64,000 nucleotides of DNA. Origin: Streptomyces sp. NBC_01314. GTDB lineage: Bacteria; Actinomycetota; Actinomycetes; Streptomycetales; Streptomycetaceae. The stretch covers positions 434,001 to 498,000 of the forward strand of contig NZ_CP108394.1 in the NCBI RefSeq assembly GCF_041435215.1. Reading direction: 5' to 3'. This document shows positions 41,250 through 49,687 of this stretch, in pieces. Position 1 is the stretch's first letter. The number at the start of each line of letters is the position of its first letter. The notes under the pieces were generated by a model. That model did not search any database. It saw nothing but the letters and a program-made list of their open reading frames with translations, and was not told the DNA's origin. Both the position numbers and the translations under genes were made by a program.

Positions 41250-42196
41250 GTAGTGAGTAGGGCAAGGCGTCCGCAGCCGGTGCAGGTCTCGTGATTCACC
41301 GGGTCACGGCGCATGCAGCGTGAGCAGAGCGGCTTCCCCTGGGGAGTACGGGTGGCAATGCTGGATGGCTGGTGACAGCGCGAGCAGGACTGTAGCCGTG
41401 TCTGGTCGTAGCAGCGGCGGCAGCACCGCGCGTCGTCGCGCCGGAATCTCAACGCGACCGGGCGACGGCAGAAGGGGCAGGCCGGCAGGGCGATGTTGCG
41501 GGCTCCGTACTCGACCAGGGCCTCGATGAGCGCGATCACCCGCGTCGATCCATAGGCTCCTTGCCCTGACAGCAATTCAGGGTGGCGGGAGAGTTCGTCC
41601 GCGACCTTACGGCACTGGAAGGGCTGCGGCACCGACAGCTCGACCACCCGGGCCAGCGCTTGATCATCCAGTCCGGTGTCGAACTTCTGCAGCATGTCGA
41701 TGATCGCCTCGGCGCCACCGTCCTCGTCAGGCCGGTGCTGTTGGCAGCGGGGACGGCCCTCTCGGTCCCAGGCGACGACCTGCAGCGTCTTTCCACAGAC
41801 GGCGCAGGGACGGCGGTTCCGTGCCCGCTGGGGGTCACCGCAGTGGGGCACAGAGCCGTTTGTTCCCGTCGACCCGGCGCAGTGGGTTGTTCTTCCCGCA
41901 GCCGGCGCATCGTGGCATGACGAGGCGGGAGGCGCCGTGCGGCTGCAGAGCGCGTACCAGCAGCTCGATGAGGCGAGGCCCTTCGGGCCTCCCGGTAGTC
42001 AGCAGGTCGGGCGAGGTCGCCAGCGCCTGGGCCAGGCGGCGGAGCTTGGCACGGGTGTCGGCTATCTGGTCGACGTTGTGTTCGAGCAGATCGAGCGGAA
42101 GGTCGGGCTCGGTGGCGACGAGCACTTCGAGGATCACGGCCCGCGGCTCCGTCAGGAACCGCGCGGCATCGCTGGTGGCGCTGGATATCACGTCGG

Positions 42197-42535
42197 TCAG
42201 AGGATGCGGGCGGGCTTGGGCCGGAACGAACCGACCCCGGGCTCGGAGGTGTCGGCGGTCGCGGCCGTTTCACCGGAGGCGGTCTTGCGCTGCTGTCCGG
42301 TGGCACGGACGGGCTCGATGAGTTCTTCCATCCGGCAGCCCAGGATGTCCAGGAGAGCCATCAGCGTCTTCATGCTCAGCCGCTCGGGCCTCTCGGTGAC
42401 CAGCCGGAAGACCTGGCTGGCCGAGAGGTTGATCCCCCGCTCGGCCAGCAGCGGTCGGAGGTCGGTGGTGGAGAACATGCCGCGGGCGGCCATGAGCTCC
42501 CGCAGGTGCCACTGGTAGTTCAACTTGGCGGTCAT
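42197..42535 (-). CDS. XRE-family HTH protein of the three-gene transposon
   Basis: A 112-residue protein. The HTH occupies residues about 8-75: YQWHLRELMAARGMFSTTDL, ERGINLSASQVFRLVTERPE and MKTLMALLDILGCRMEELIE. This short Cro/C1-type fold is common in partner genes of actinobacterial recombinases. The start codon overlaps the stop of the recombinase gene and the zinc-ribbon gene starts 5 nt after its stop, showing one operon. It may regulate the operon or act as a directionality factor. Confidence 0.8.
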   Translation of the reverse strand: MTAKLNYQWHLRELMAARGMFSTTDLRPLLAERGINLSASQVFRLVTERPERLSMKTLMALLDILGCRMEELIEPVRATGQQRKTASGETAATADTSEPGVGSFRPKPARIL

Positions 42536-43651
42536 ACCGTCTCCAGTTCTTCGGCGGTGAAGGCCCGGTCGAGTGCGTTGCGCATCATCGTGTTCATGAA
42601 GTCCGTGCTGACCCCGGTGTAGATGGCGGTGGTCGACGCGAAGCGATGGCCGACCTGTTCCTGTACGAACTTCGGGTCGACGCCGTCCTCGATCTGGTGC
42701 GTGACGTGGCTGTGCCGCAGGCAGTGAGGGACAAGCTCTTTGTCGAAGCCGAGGGCATCACGGTAGGCGGCGAACCGCGTCTCGATCTCCCTTGGTTGCA
42801 GGCGGCCGCCTCGCTCGGTCAACCACACGGCTTTGCGGTCGGCGTGATGCCGAAATCGAGGACGGATGTTGACGAAGTAGTCCTCCAGGGACTCCACCGC
42901 CCAGGGCATGACGCTGGCCACCATCCGGCGGCGAGGACCCGAGCCCTTCGTCGCTTTGCCCCAACGGACGTTCATCATCCCGAACTTGCCCAGCTCGGGC
43001 GCCTTCGGGTTGCGGTAGAAGTCGGTGAGGTCCAGGCGGGACACCTCGCGGGCCCGCAGGCCCCAGCCATAGATCGTCTTGAAGACGGTGGCGTCCCGGT
43101 AGGAGGTCAGGGCACCCTTGCGTCCGAGGCGGACGGCCTTCTCGACCTGGTCATCGGCGTAGTCGAAGAGGGCCTGGCACTCCTCCCTCGTCAGCGGTCG
43201 GCGTTCGACATCGCCTTCGTAATCCTCCAGGTAAGCCGCGGTGTTCCACTCATGGCAGATCTGGATGGGATGCGTCCCGAACCGCTTGATGCACTCCTCA
43301 GCCCACCGGTAGTGGGGCGAGGTGATGAAGTCGCAGAACAAGCGGATCGCCCCCTGGTAGGAGCGGATCGTTGACCTCGCCCGCCCTTGTTCCGCGATTC
43401 AGCGAGAACGACCACTCATCCATGTGGGCGGTAGTCCAGTTCCACGGATACTCGCCGCTGAAATCGACGAATCGCCGTATGAGTCGACGACGGTCGTCGA
43501 TCGTCTCGGGGTCCAGACGGCGTCCGCGCTGCTGTTTCTCCCACCCGTCGAGCATCCCGTCCAGCACGGCGTCTTCCGGGTGCAGCAAGAACACCCCGTC
43601 GACCAACTCCAGTCGAGCCGATCCAGGTGATTCCTGGTCGCGCCGAACCAC
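42532..43651 (-). pseudogene. Tyrosine recombinase (XerC/D-like) with a +1 frameshift
   Basis: The N-terminal part from the GTG at 43651 (AAGGGGG upstream) reads DPETIDDRRRLIRRFVDFSG and WTTAHMDEWSFSLNRGTRAG, a core-binding domain. One extra base near 43375 then breaks the frame; the other frame continues RSYQGAIRLFCDFITSPHYR. The catalytic domain has YGWGLRAREVSRLDLTDFYR (Arg), VPHCLRHSHVTHQIEDGVD (His-x-x-Arg), VQEQVGHRFASTTAIYTGVS (His and the nucleophilic Tyr). All catalytic residues are present, so only the shift disables it, unless it is a sequence error. Confidence 0.82.
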
Positions 43652-43786
43652 ACCAACCCCCTTGCATCAGGAGGCTGAATCATGCAGCAGATGAATGACG
43701 CTTGTCATCTTGGCAGGTCAGGGCCCATCCCGGGCGTCACGGAGGGCTGCTACTGTGACCCGCAGATCAGGGGCGAATCGCCCAAC

Positions 43787-43945
43787 ATGGGATGCATCCA
43801 ACGCAATTCCCCGGGGTTGCACAGCCTGGTGGTCCTCATCGGCCCCTCCGGCGCCGGGAAGTCCACGATCGCGCGCACCTGGCCCGCCTCGCAGGTCCTG
43901 TCCCTGGACGCGCTACGCGAGGTCACCAGCGACGATTTCTCTGTC
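43787..43945 (+). pseudogene. N-terminal fragment of a P-loop kinase (polynucleotide-kinase-like)
   Basis: The plus frame reads LHSLVVLIGPSGAGKSTIAR, a Walker A, then SQVLSLDALREVTSDD. After the two Asp codons the sequence no longer fits the family and stops at 43964. AAA/zeta-type polynucleotide kinases begin this way. The rest of the gene is missing. Confidence 0.6.
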
Positions 43946-44079
43946 AAGTTCAGCATGTTGACGTGAAACGGCTCACCCATCAGCTCAACCGATGACCGGG
44001 CTGCAGCGTTCGACGGAACCCGGTCCCTGGCCGAACCTTCGGCCCGGGGTTGTGTCCACCGGAGACGTTGCCGTTTCAC

Positions 44080-44112
44080 TACTCGGTGATACCGTATAGC
44101 GGTACTCGGTAG
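44080..44112. promoter_or_regulatory. Probable PadR operator/promoter
   Basis: Directly upstream of the PadR gene, ACTCGGT occurs twice around a central dyad ACCG-TATAG-CGGT (44091-44103). The AT-rich centre resembles a -10 region. A PadR-type autoregulator binding here is likely. Confidence 0.5.
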
Positions 44113-44146
44113 CACGTAGTACTGGCCCGGATGAGGAGCACCCGCG

Positions 44147-44473
44147 ATGGACGACCTGACGGAGATGTTGAAGGGCACGCTCGAAGGGTGCGTGCTCGAA
44201 ATCATCGGCAGCGAGGAAACCTACGGGTACGCCATCACTCGCCAGCTGAACGAGCTCGGCTTCGCCGACGTCATCGAGGGCACGGTGTACACGATCTTGC
44301 TGCGGCTGGAGAGGAACGGGCTCGTCCAGGTGACGAAACGACCATCCGGGGTCGGTCCGCCACGCAAGTTCTACGCGCTCAACGACGCCGGGCGCGAGGA
44401 ACTCGTGAAGTTCTGGGAGAAGTGGCAGTACCTCTCATCACGCATCAACAGGCTCAAGGAGGGCGGGAGATGA
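44147..44473 (+). CDS. PadR-family transcriptional regulator (short type)
   Basis: A 108-residue PadR protein of the short (subfamily 2) type: LKGTLEGCVLEIIGSEETYG, GYAITRQLNELGFADVIEGT and VYTILLRLERNGLVQVTKRP form the winged helix, and the C-terminal helix ends SRINRLKEGGR. Such regulators usually control ABC exporters together with DUF1048 proteins. The stop overlaps the next start (ATGA). A dyad upstream suggests autoregulation. Confidence 0.92.
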   Translation: MDDLTEMLKGTLEGCVLEIIGSEETYGYAITRQLNELGFADVIEGTVYTILLRLERNGLVQVTKRPSGVGPPRKFYALNDAGREELVKFWEKWQYLSSRINRLKEGGR

Positions 44474-44826
44474 ACTTCTGGGAGAAGGTCACAGGCAGCG
44501 ATCTCACCAGGGATTGGAAGGCGTTCGGAGCCCGGGTGGAGGCCCTGCCGGACGACTACCGGGAGGCGTGGGACCAGATCGTCGCCCACCTCTTCCCCTA
44601 CGGGGACTTCACTGGCCGCAACCTGACACCGATCCTCGACTCCGCCCTGGGGCTGCTCGAAGTGTCGGCAGCGGACGGGCAGAGCGTCCACGAGGTGCTC
44701 GGCGACGACATCCAGGGCTTCTGCACGGCGCTGGCCGGCGGAGCAGGGGCCCGGACTCATCGCGACCGGTGGCGCGAGCAGTTGAACAGGAACGTCGCAA
44801 GGAAACTGAATCGGCTGGGAGGCTGA
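44470..44826 (+). CDS. DUF1048 protein, first copy
   Basis: A 118-residue helical protein from the ATG at 44470 (overlapping the PadR stop). It contains MNFWEKVTGSDLTRDWKAFG, VEALPDDYREAWDQIVAHLF and SVHEVLGDDIQGFCTALAGG, typical of DUF1048 proteins found downstream of PadR genes. The function is unknown; these proteins usually precede ABC transporter genes. Confidence 0.85.
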   Translation: MNFWEKVTGSDLTRDWKAFGARVEALPDDYREAWDQIVAHLFPYGDFTGRNLTPILDSALGLLEVSAADGQSVHEVLGDDIQGFCTALAGGAGARTHRDRWREQLNRNVARKLNRLGG

Positions 44827-44827
44827 C

Positions 44828-45154
44828 GTGAGCATCCAAGACATCATCGAAGGCAAGAAACAATGGCGGGCGCACGTGGCCCGGGTCAAGGCACTCCCGC
44901 CGGACTACCAGATCGTCTACAAGGAGATGCAGAAGTACCTGTTCAAGGTCGGACCGGTCAGCCTGCCCGACGGACCCCTCCTCCCTGGAATCGTTGACTT
45001 CTTCGAGGAGGGCGTCGCCGCGGGCAAGGGAGTTTTGGAACTCATCGGCACCGACGTCGCCGCGTTCTGCGACGACCTGATCAAGGACTCTCCCACCTAC
45101 GCGGATGCTTGCCAGAAAGCCATTAGCGGGGAACCCGGCGCGGCCACGGAGTGA
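44828..45154 (+). CDS. DUF1048 protein, second copy
   Basis: A 108-residue protein 1 nt after the previous gene. Its layout is like the first copy: MSIQDIIEGKKQWRAHVARV, LPPDYQIVYKEMQKYLFKVG, GVLELIGTDVAAFCDDLIKD. Two tandem DUF1048 genes behind padR form the usual operon head, but the expected ABC transporter genes are absent; an IS66 element lies 113 bp downstream. Confidence 0.85.
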   Translation: MSIQDIIEGKKQWRAHVARVKALPPDYQIVYKEMQKYLFKVGPVSLPDGPLLPGIVDFFEEGVAAGKGVLELIGTDVAAFCDDLIKDSPTYADACQKAISGEPGAATE

Positions 45155-45266
45155 CAGCCGCCGGACCGGTTCGCGACGCTGCTGGGTTCCACCACGCGGG
45201 GTTCATGGAGCACTTGTTCAGCAGCTGTCGTATTCCTGAGCAGGAAGATTCATCAGCCCTCGCAAG

Positions 45267-46856
45267 GTAGCTATTCAGCGGGGTTGAGCGGTTCGGTCAG
45301 GCCGCTGTCGTGTCGGGGGTGAGGGCGTGTGGGATCCACGCCCCGGTGGTGAAGAGGCGTTTGAGTGCGTCGTAACGGCCGATGCCCCATTTGGACGCGG
45401 TCGACAGGTACGACTGGACGATGGCGAAGTCGGCCAGCCCCTCCAGGGTTCGCCAGCAGCCTCCGGAGGAGCGTTGCTGGACCTTCGCGGGTCTGATGTC
45501 GCGCTCCGCCTGGTTGTTGGTGAAGGGGACAGCGAGGTCGGTGCTGAAGCGGAGGATCACGTCGCGGTGCTGCTCGAAGCGGGCTGCCAGGGTCCGGGCG
45601 TGACCAGCCAGGGCGGTGCTCAGACCCCGGTTGTCCTGACGGGAGCGGGCCAGTGCTCCAGTGTAGAGCCGGTTGATGGTGCGCAGCTCGCCCGCGCTGA
45701 GTTCCTCGCGTCCCGTGTCCCGGGCGGCGTGGGCGAAGCGGTTGGCTTCCAGCAGGGCGTCGGCCATGGCACGGGCCCACAACTGGCCCTGGGGATCGGA
45801 TTCGTGGATGCCGCGCAGGTCACGCAGCAGGTGGGCGCCGCACCAGGCGTGCAGCACATGGTCCAGGTGGGTATAGCCCGCGTAGCCGTCGCGGACCAGG
45901 ACACCGGACAGGTGCGGCAGTACGTCTCCGGCGTCGATGGTGGCGGCTGAGCGGTCTCCGGTGTGCATCAGGGTGAGGTGCTGGGTGGAGGCCACGTGCA
46001 GGAAGGCGGTCCTGGCCGCGGCGCGGGTGAACGTCTCATCGGCGTGCACCACCGGGGCGCCGGCCAGCAGGGCACGCACCGCGGGCAGGAACCCGGACTC
46101 CAGCAGGCGGGCGGCCTTGGCACGCAGGGACGCGGCGAACCCGGCGGAGACTTTCATCCCGCACAGTTCCATCACCAGCAGCGTCGAGCGGTGCACGGGA
46201 ATGTGGTGGCCCAGGACCGCGTCGGCGACCTTCGTGGTGATCTCCGGACCGTACTGGGCGGCGGAGGCGACACCGTCGGGGAAGCAACCGGTGGCCTTCT
46301 TCCCGCAGCCTGGGCAGCACTTGATGTCGGCGGCGTACTCGGTGACCCGTGGCGGGGGCGGGGTAGTGAGGTCGAAGACCTGACGACGGCGTACCGCGGA
46401 CACCGGTACCTCGATCAGCGACCGGTCGCAGCCCGCGCAGACCGCCGGGGCCGGGATGGGGATCCGCTCGTCCGGATCGTCGGCCTGCCGCAAGGTGGTA
46501 CCCGGATCGCCGGGCTGCTTGCCCGGCTCGCGCCCCGAGCGCGTTCGCGAGGATCCGCCCCGGGGCCGCTTGCCCGGCCCGTCCGAGGACGGCGGCTTCG
46601 ACGAGGTCGAGGAATCCTTCGACAACCGCAGCACCAGCGCCTGGACCTGCGCGGTCAACTCCGCGATCTGGACCAGCAGCAGATCGATCCGCTCGTCCTT
46701 GGCGGCCTCCCGACTCCGCGCAGCCGCCAACTCGCCACGTACCGCGGCCAACTCGGCGAGAAGGTCCTTCGCAGACCAGTCGAGATCCCCCACACCGCCA
46801 CCCTAGCGATCACGCCGCCCGGTCGGCGAACCGCTCACACCCTGCTGAATAGCTAC
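45267..46856 (-). mobile_element. IS66-type insertion sequence with a single transposase gene
   Basis: Inverted ends GTAGCTATTCAGC at 45267 and 46856 (complement) extend imperfectly through GAGCGGTTCG. Only the large transposase gene is present, without tnpA/tnpB, as in the ISBst12 subgroup. Flanking 8-mers do not match, so no target duplication is seen. Confidence 0.85.
45297..46793 (-). CDS. IS66-family transposase (TnpC-type)
   Basis: A 498-residue transposase. The N-terminal leucine-rich coiled coil (KDLLAELAAVRGELAAARSR, LLLVQIAELTAQVQALVLRL) is followed by the KPPSSDGPGKRPRG motif and a zinc region (VCAGCDRSLIEV, IKCCPGCGKKATGCFPDG). The catalytic core includes APVVHADETFTRAA (Asp), VLVRDGYAGYTHLDHVLHAW (Asp) and PFTNNQAERDIRPAKVQQRS (Glu). 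It is intact. Confidence 0.93.
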   Translation of the reverse strand: MGDLDWSAKDLLAELAAVRGELAAARSREAAKDERIDLLLVQIAELTAQVQALVLRLSKDSSTSSKPPSSDGPGKRPRGGSSRTRSGREPGKQPGDPGTTLRQADDPDERIPIPAPAVCAGCDRSLIEVPVSAVRRRQVFDLTTPPPPRVTEYAADIKCCPGCGKKATGCFPDGVASAAQYGPEITTKVADAVLGHHIPVHRSTLLVMELCGMKVSAGFAASLRAKAARLLESGFLPAVRALLAGAPVVHADETFTRAAARTAFLHVASTQHLTLMHTGDRSAATIDAGDVLPHLSGVLVRDGYAGYTHLDHVLHAWCGAHLLRDLRGIHESDPQGQLWARAMADALLEANRFAHAARDTGREELSAGELRTINRLYTGALARSRQDNRGLSTALAGHARTLAARFEQHRDVILRFSTDLAVPFTNNQAERDIRPAKVQQRSSGGCWRTLEGLADFAIVQSYLSTASKWGIGRYDALKRLFTTGAWIPHALTPDTTAA

Positions 46857-46938
46857 GTCAGCCCGAGGTCTGTCGAACGTCGGCTGGAATGCGCCCCGTG
46901 AGCCAGCAACTCCGTGGCCGGGAAGGGAAGATCGAGCC

Positions 46939-47766
46939 ATGATCACGAGGAATCCGACAGGAGGCCACATGTCCGCACCGCACCGCGATGCACTGGGCGA
47001 ACCCGGGTCAGCCACGCCAGCCGCTGTGCCGGGCCAGGACAACCGCCACGGTGAGGCCCTGCTGCCGCGGTCGGCGGTGACCGCGCTGTGGGCGGTCCGG
47101 CACGGGCAGAGCACCGCCAACGTCGCCTTCGCCGAAGCCGAACGGACCGGTTCGGCCGGTCTTCCAGTCGCGGGACGCGACAGTGACGTACCGCTGTCCG
47201 CGCTGGGACGAGCCCAGGCTCGTATGCTGGCCGGCTGGCTCGCCGGTCATGCTCCCGGCGCCGGGCCGGACCTGGTGGTCTGCTCCCCCTACGCGCGGGC
47301 CCGCCAGACCTGGGAGGCGATGGCCGGTTTGACGGCGGACGTGCCAGTGCTGGTCGACGAGCGGCTGCGCGACCGTGAGATGGGCGTCTTCGAGCTGCAT
47401 CCGCCGGGAGCGCTGGCGGCCGTGGCACCGGACGAAGCCGTGCGCCGGACTCTGCTGGGCGAGTGGTCGTACCGCCCGCCGGGCGGGGAGGCGCTCGCCG
47501 ACGTCGCCCTGCGCGTACGGGACTTCACCACCGAACTGGCCAGGGCCGCTGCCGACCGACGCGTCCTCGTCGTCGCCCACGACGCAATCGTCATCGCCTT
47601 GCGCTACGTGCTGGCCGGTCTCGGCGCGCCCGTCCCGCACGATCTGCCGCCGGTCCCCAACGCCTCCGTCACGCACTGGCGAGGCGACGGGCACCACCTG
47701 CGACTCGCCCACTGGGGCCAGACCGCCCACCTCACCGACCTCGCCCTCCCGGAAGGAACCGCATGA
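46939..47766 (+). CDS. Histidine phosphatase superfamily protein (phosphoglycerate-mutase-like)
   Basis: A 275-residue protein with the catalytic RHG motif in LWAVRHGQSTANVAFAEAER, PLSALGRAQARMLAGWLAG, the second Arg in VCSPYARARQTWEAMAG, the acid in ERLRDREMGVFELH, and the second His in RRVLVVAHDAIVIAL. The first about 45 residues are variable; an inner ATG near 46969 is possible. It overlaps the next gene (ATGA) and forms an operon with the zeta toxin. Branch-2 phosphatases act on varied phospho-metabolites; the coupling to a nucleotide-sugar kinase toxin is interesting. Confidence 0.9.
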   Translation: MITRNPTGGHMSAPHRDALGEPGSATPAAVPGQDNRHGEALLPRSAVTALWAVRHGQSTANVAFAEAERTGSAGLPVAGRDSDVPLSALGRAQARMLAGWLAGHAPGAGPDLVVCSPYARARQTWEAMAGLTADVPVLVDERLRDREMGVFELHPPGALAAVAPDEAVRRTLLGEWSYRPPGGEALADVALRVRDFTTELARAAADRRVLVVAHDAIVIALRYVLAGLGAPVPHDLPPVPNASVTHWRGDGHHLRLAHWGQTAHLTDLALPEGTA

Positions 47767-48062
47767 GCGACAAGCAGCCTCCCACCGACCCCGTGCTTTC
47801 CCACGTCCAGCCGCTGCCCGGCGGCCTGTACGGCGACCAGCCCTACGAAACAGCCCTGAGCGACCTACGGGCGGCCGTCGCCGAGGTGTCCGCCGCCCTG
47901 CGCGACACCGAGGACCCGGCCGTCACCGAGGACCTGATGCGCTACCAGGTCGACCTCAACCGCGCCCAGCTCCAGCTGCGTCCGGACGACGACGACGCCC
48001 TGGAGCGCGCCCACGCCCTGTGTCGCACGGTGCGCCGCTACCTGACCACCGGGACGGCGTGA
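47763..48062 (+). CDS. Small acidic helical protein, candidate antitoxin for the zeta toxin
   Basis: A 99-residue protein whose start overlaps the phosphatase stop and whose end overlaps the toxin start (GTGA). It is acidic and mostly helical: YETALSDLRAAVAEVSAALR, TEDLMRYQVDLNRAQLQLRP, and DDDALERAHALCRTVRRYL. It has no recognised domain. Its size, charge and position directly before the toxin gene fit an epsilon-like antitoxin, but that is inference only. Confidence 0.6.
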   Translation: MSDKQPPTDPVLSHVQPLPGGLYGDQPYETALSDLRAAVAEVSAALRDTEDPAVTEDLMRYQVDLNRAQLQLRPDDDDALERAHALCRTVRRYLTTGTA

Positions 48063-49411
48063 GCGGCATGCCGACCACCGAGGGACAGCTGCCGCTGGAG
48101 GAGAACCGTCGCATCTTCCGGGAGCAGATCGCCCCCGTCTTCCTCGACGGCTGCACCCCGCAGAGCGCCCCGATCGTCGTGATCGTGGCCGGGCAGACCG
48201 GGGCGGGCAAGACCGCGGTGACCCGCATGGTGAAGGACGCCCTCGACCTCAACGGCCCGGCGGCCTGGATCAACATGGACTTCTACAACCCCCACCACCC
48301 TCAGTACGCGAGCTGGCAGGCGGAGCGCCCCCAGGAGGCTGACGCCCTGGTCCGGCCGGACGGGGACCTGTGGTGGGAGCAGGCCCAGGAGTACGCGCTC
48401 GCGCGGGGCTTCAGCATCCTGCTGGAGTCCGCCATGGTCTCCCCCGCCGAGTACGAGGACATCTGCCGCCGCGTCCAGGGCGCCGCTCTGCCTCCGGCCG
48501 TCGCACCGTACCGGATCGAGACGGCCTTCGTCGCCGTCCCCGGGCCCATCAGCCGGTTCGGCATCATGGGCCGGTATCTGGACGAACTCCAGGAGCGCGG
48601 GCACGGCCGTCTCGTCGATCCCGACATCCACGACGCCGCTCTGCGCGGCGTCCTTCGCGGCGCCGCCGCGCTTGAGCGCGAGGGCCTCGGCGACTACGCG
48701 GCCGTCCTGCGGCGTGACGGCCACACCGTGCACGCCCAGACCATCACCGCCGGCCAGTCCACCCCTGAAGATCAGCTCACGCTCGTGACCGCCATCGAAC
48801 GGGAGCACGCCAGGGTGCAGAGCCCGGCCGAGGCCGCCCAGTTCGTGGCCCGGCACGCCGCCGCGACGGTGATGGCGCCCGCCTTCGCGCTGCCCGGGCT
48901 GGACTACATCGCCCGGGCCGCCGCCCCGCTGCTGCCACCGCCCAGCACACCGTGGCGGGAAGCCGCCGCCCGCGCCGTCCAACTGCGCGGGGTCTTCCCT
49001 GCGGCCGACCCCGACCTGACACTGGTGGCCCGCACCGACGCCGACGTCGTCCAGTTCCTCGCGCACGCCCTGGCCGCCCATCACACGGCCCTCGGCGCGG
49101 AGAGTGTGCAGGCGGGGACGCAGCACGAGGCGACTGTGGAGCGACTGCTCGGCGAACTCGCCCGCCGTGCCTCACTCTCCCCTGATCAGCGGGAGCGGGA
49201 GCAACAGCAGCGCCACGCCTTGCGGACAGCCGACCACCGCACGGTCAGTGAAGCTGGCGTCGCCCTGCCAGCCCGGCCCAGCGCCGTGGCCGCCCGCAGC
49301 CGGTCGACGACCACCTTGAGGGCCTCGGGCAGTATCGCGCCCGTTCCTCGCCCGGCCACCGCTCCCCGGCCTGCGGACGGGCCGGAGCATCGGCGCGGAC
49401 ACGGCCGGTAG
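48059..49411 (+). CDS. Zeta toxin family kinase
   Basis: A 450-residue protein from the GTG at 48059 (an ATG at 48068 is an alternative). The Walker A VIVAGQTGAGKTAVTRMVKD and the following AAWINMDFYNPHHPQYASWQ with ARGFSILLESAMVSPAEYED match zeta/PezT toxins, which phosphorylate UDP-N-acetylglucosamine. The kinase domain covers residues about 1-215. The C-terminal half is helical with a Ser/Thr/Pro-rich disordered tail, as in large Streptomyces homologues. It is the third gene of an operon with overlapping start and stop codons. Confidence 0.9.
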   Translation: MSGMPTTEGQLPLEENRRIFREQIAPVFLDGCTPQSAPIVVIVAGQTGAGKTAVTRMVKDALDLNGPAAWINMDFYNPHHPQYASWQAERPQEADALVRPDGDLWWEQAQEYALARGFSILLESAMVSPAEYEDICRRVQGAALPPAVAPYRIETAFVAVPGPISRFGIMGRYLDELQERGHGRLVDPDIHDAALRGVLRGAAALEREGLGDYAAVLRRDGHTVHAQTITAGQSTPEDQLTLVTAIEREHARVQSPAEAAQFVARHAAATVMAPAFALPGLDYIARAAAPLLPPPSTPWREAAARAVQLRGVFPAADPDLTLVARTDADVVQFLAHALAAHHTALGAESVQAGTQHEATVERLLGELARRASLSPDQREREQQQRHALRTADHRTVSEAGVALPARPSAVAARSRSTTTLRASGSIAPVPRPATAPRPADGPEHRRGHGR

Positions 49412-49687
49412 CCACACGTCCGTCTGCAGGCTGGCTGAAGGGGTCGGGGCTGTCGGCCCCTTCGGTCGCTACTCGCGTTCCCGTCGGAGGTAGTCCGGGA
49501 GGACGGCCGCGCCGACCTGGAGCACGGCACAGCCCGAGGAGTCAGCGCAAAGGGCCTGAACTGCGGTAACCGGGGTTATCTAGGGGGCGAAGGCACTTCC
49601 CGCAGGTCAGGAAGCCTGATCCGCTGTCAGGCAAGTAAGAAGCTGTTGCTCTATCGATCTTGGTGGGCGTGAGATGGAGAGCCGAAC
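49412..49687. other. Intergenic, no gene seen
   Basis: Spacer between the zeta toxin gene and the NTF2-like gene; probable promoter of the latter. A short dyad CGGTAACCGGGGTTATC lies at about 49565-49581. Confidence 0.4.

Larger units (their letters stand above)
35624..42191 (-). pseudogene. Large zinc-ribbon, recombinase-like transposon protein, disrupted by three IS elements and a frameshift
   Basis: Coding pieces are 42191-41254, 38540-37492 and 36168-35624. The N-terminal piece begins with a GTG at 42191, has VMPRCAGCGKNNPLRRVDGN, then zinc motifs CAVCGK, CPFCRRPV, CSRCHQ and CTGCGRLALLT. The middle piece continues NRQDGAAVCKRCW, CSSCGDYKPCH, CIRCGTIRP and CVDCGVVERL, then helical sequence. 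The last piece has GQPCTRNAHLTTAKVTDTGQ, AGRNTALMELAGQLPAVVL and GYAAEVARRAL, resembling the Arg...His/Arg...Tyr core of a divergent tyrosine recombinase. Removing each IS plus one target copy restores the frame. A run of four C near 41848 adds one base and breaks the frame once more. Confidence 0.75.
35604..43681 (-). mobile_element. Decayed three-gene transposon (tyrosine recombinase, XRE protein, zinc-ribbon recombinase-like protein) carrying three later IS insertions
   Basis: Reading 5' to 3' on the minus strand: a tyrosine recombinase gene (43651-42532), an XRE protein gene (42535-42197, ATGA overlap) and a large zinc-ribbon gene (starting 42191, ending 35624). The left terminus is defined by a second, truncated copy at 28841 that begins at the same base; the right terminus is not resolved and is placed near the recombinase promoter. 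Two component genes have frameshifts and the third is cut by three IS, so the element is dead. Confidence 0.7.

Noticed and set aside
35601..43936. GACGAT at 35601-35606 and 43931-43936 as crossover cores of the transposon
   Set aside because: The hexamer encodes Asp-Asp in two unrelated gene fragments and is expected by chance at this GC content. The right copy would place a kinase fragment inside the element, so the match is not accepted as an attachment core.
45259..46864. Target-site duplication for the IS66 element
   Set aside because: The 8-mers on the two sides do not match at any of the plausible end positions.
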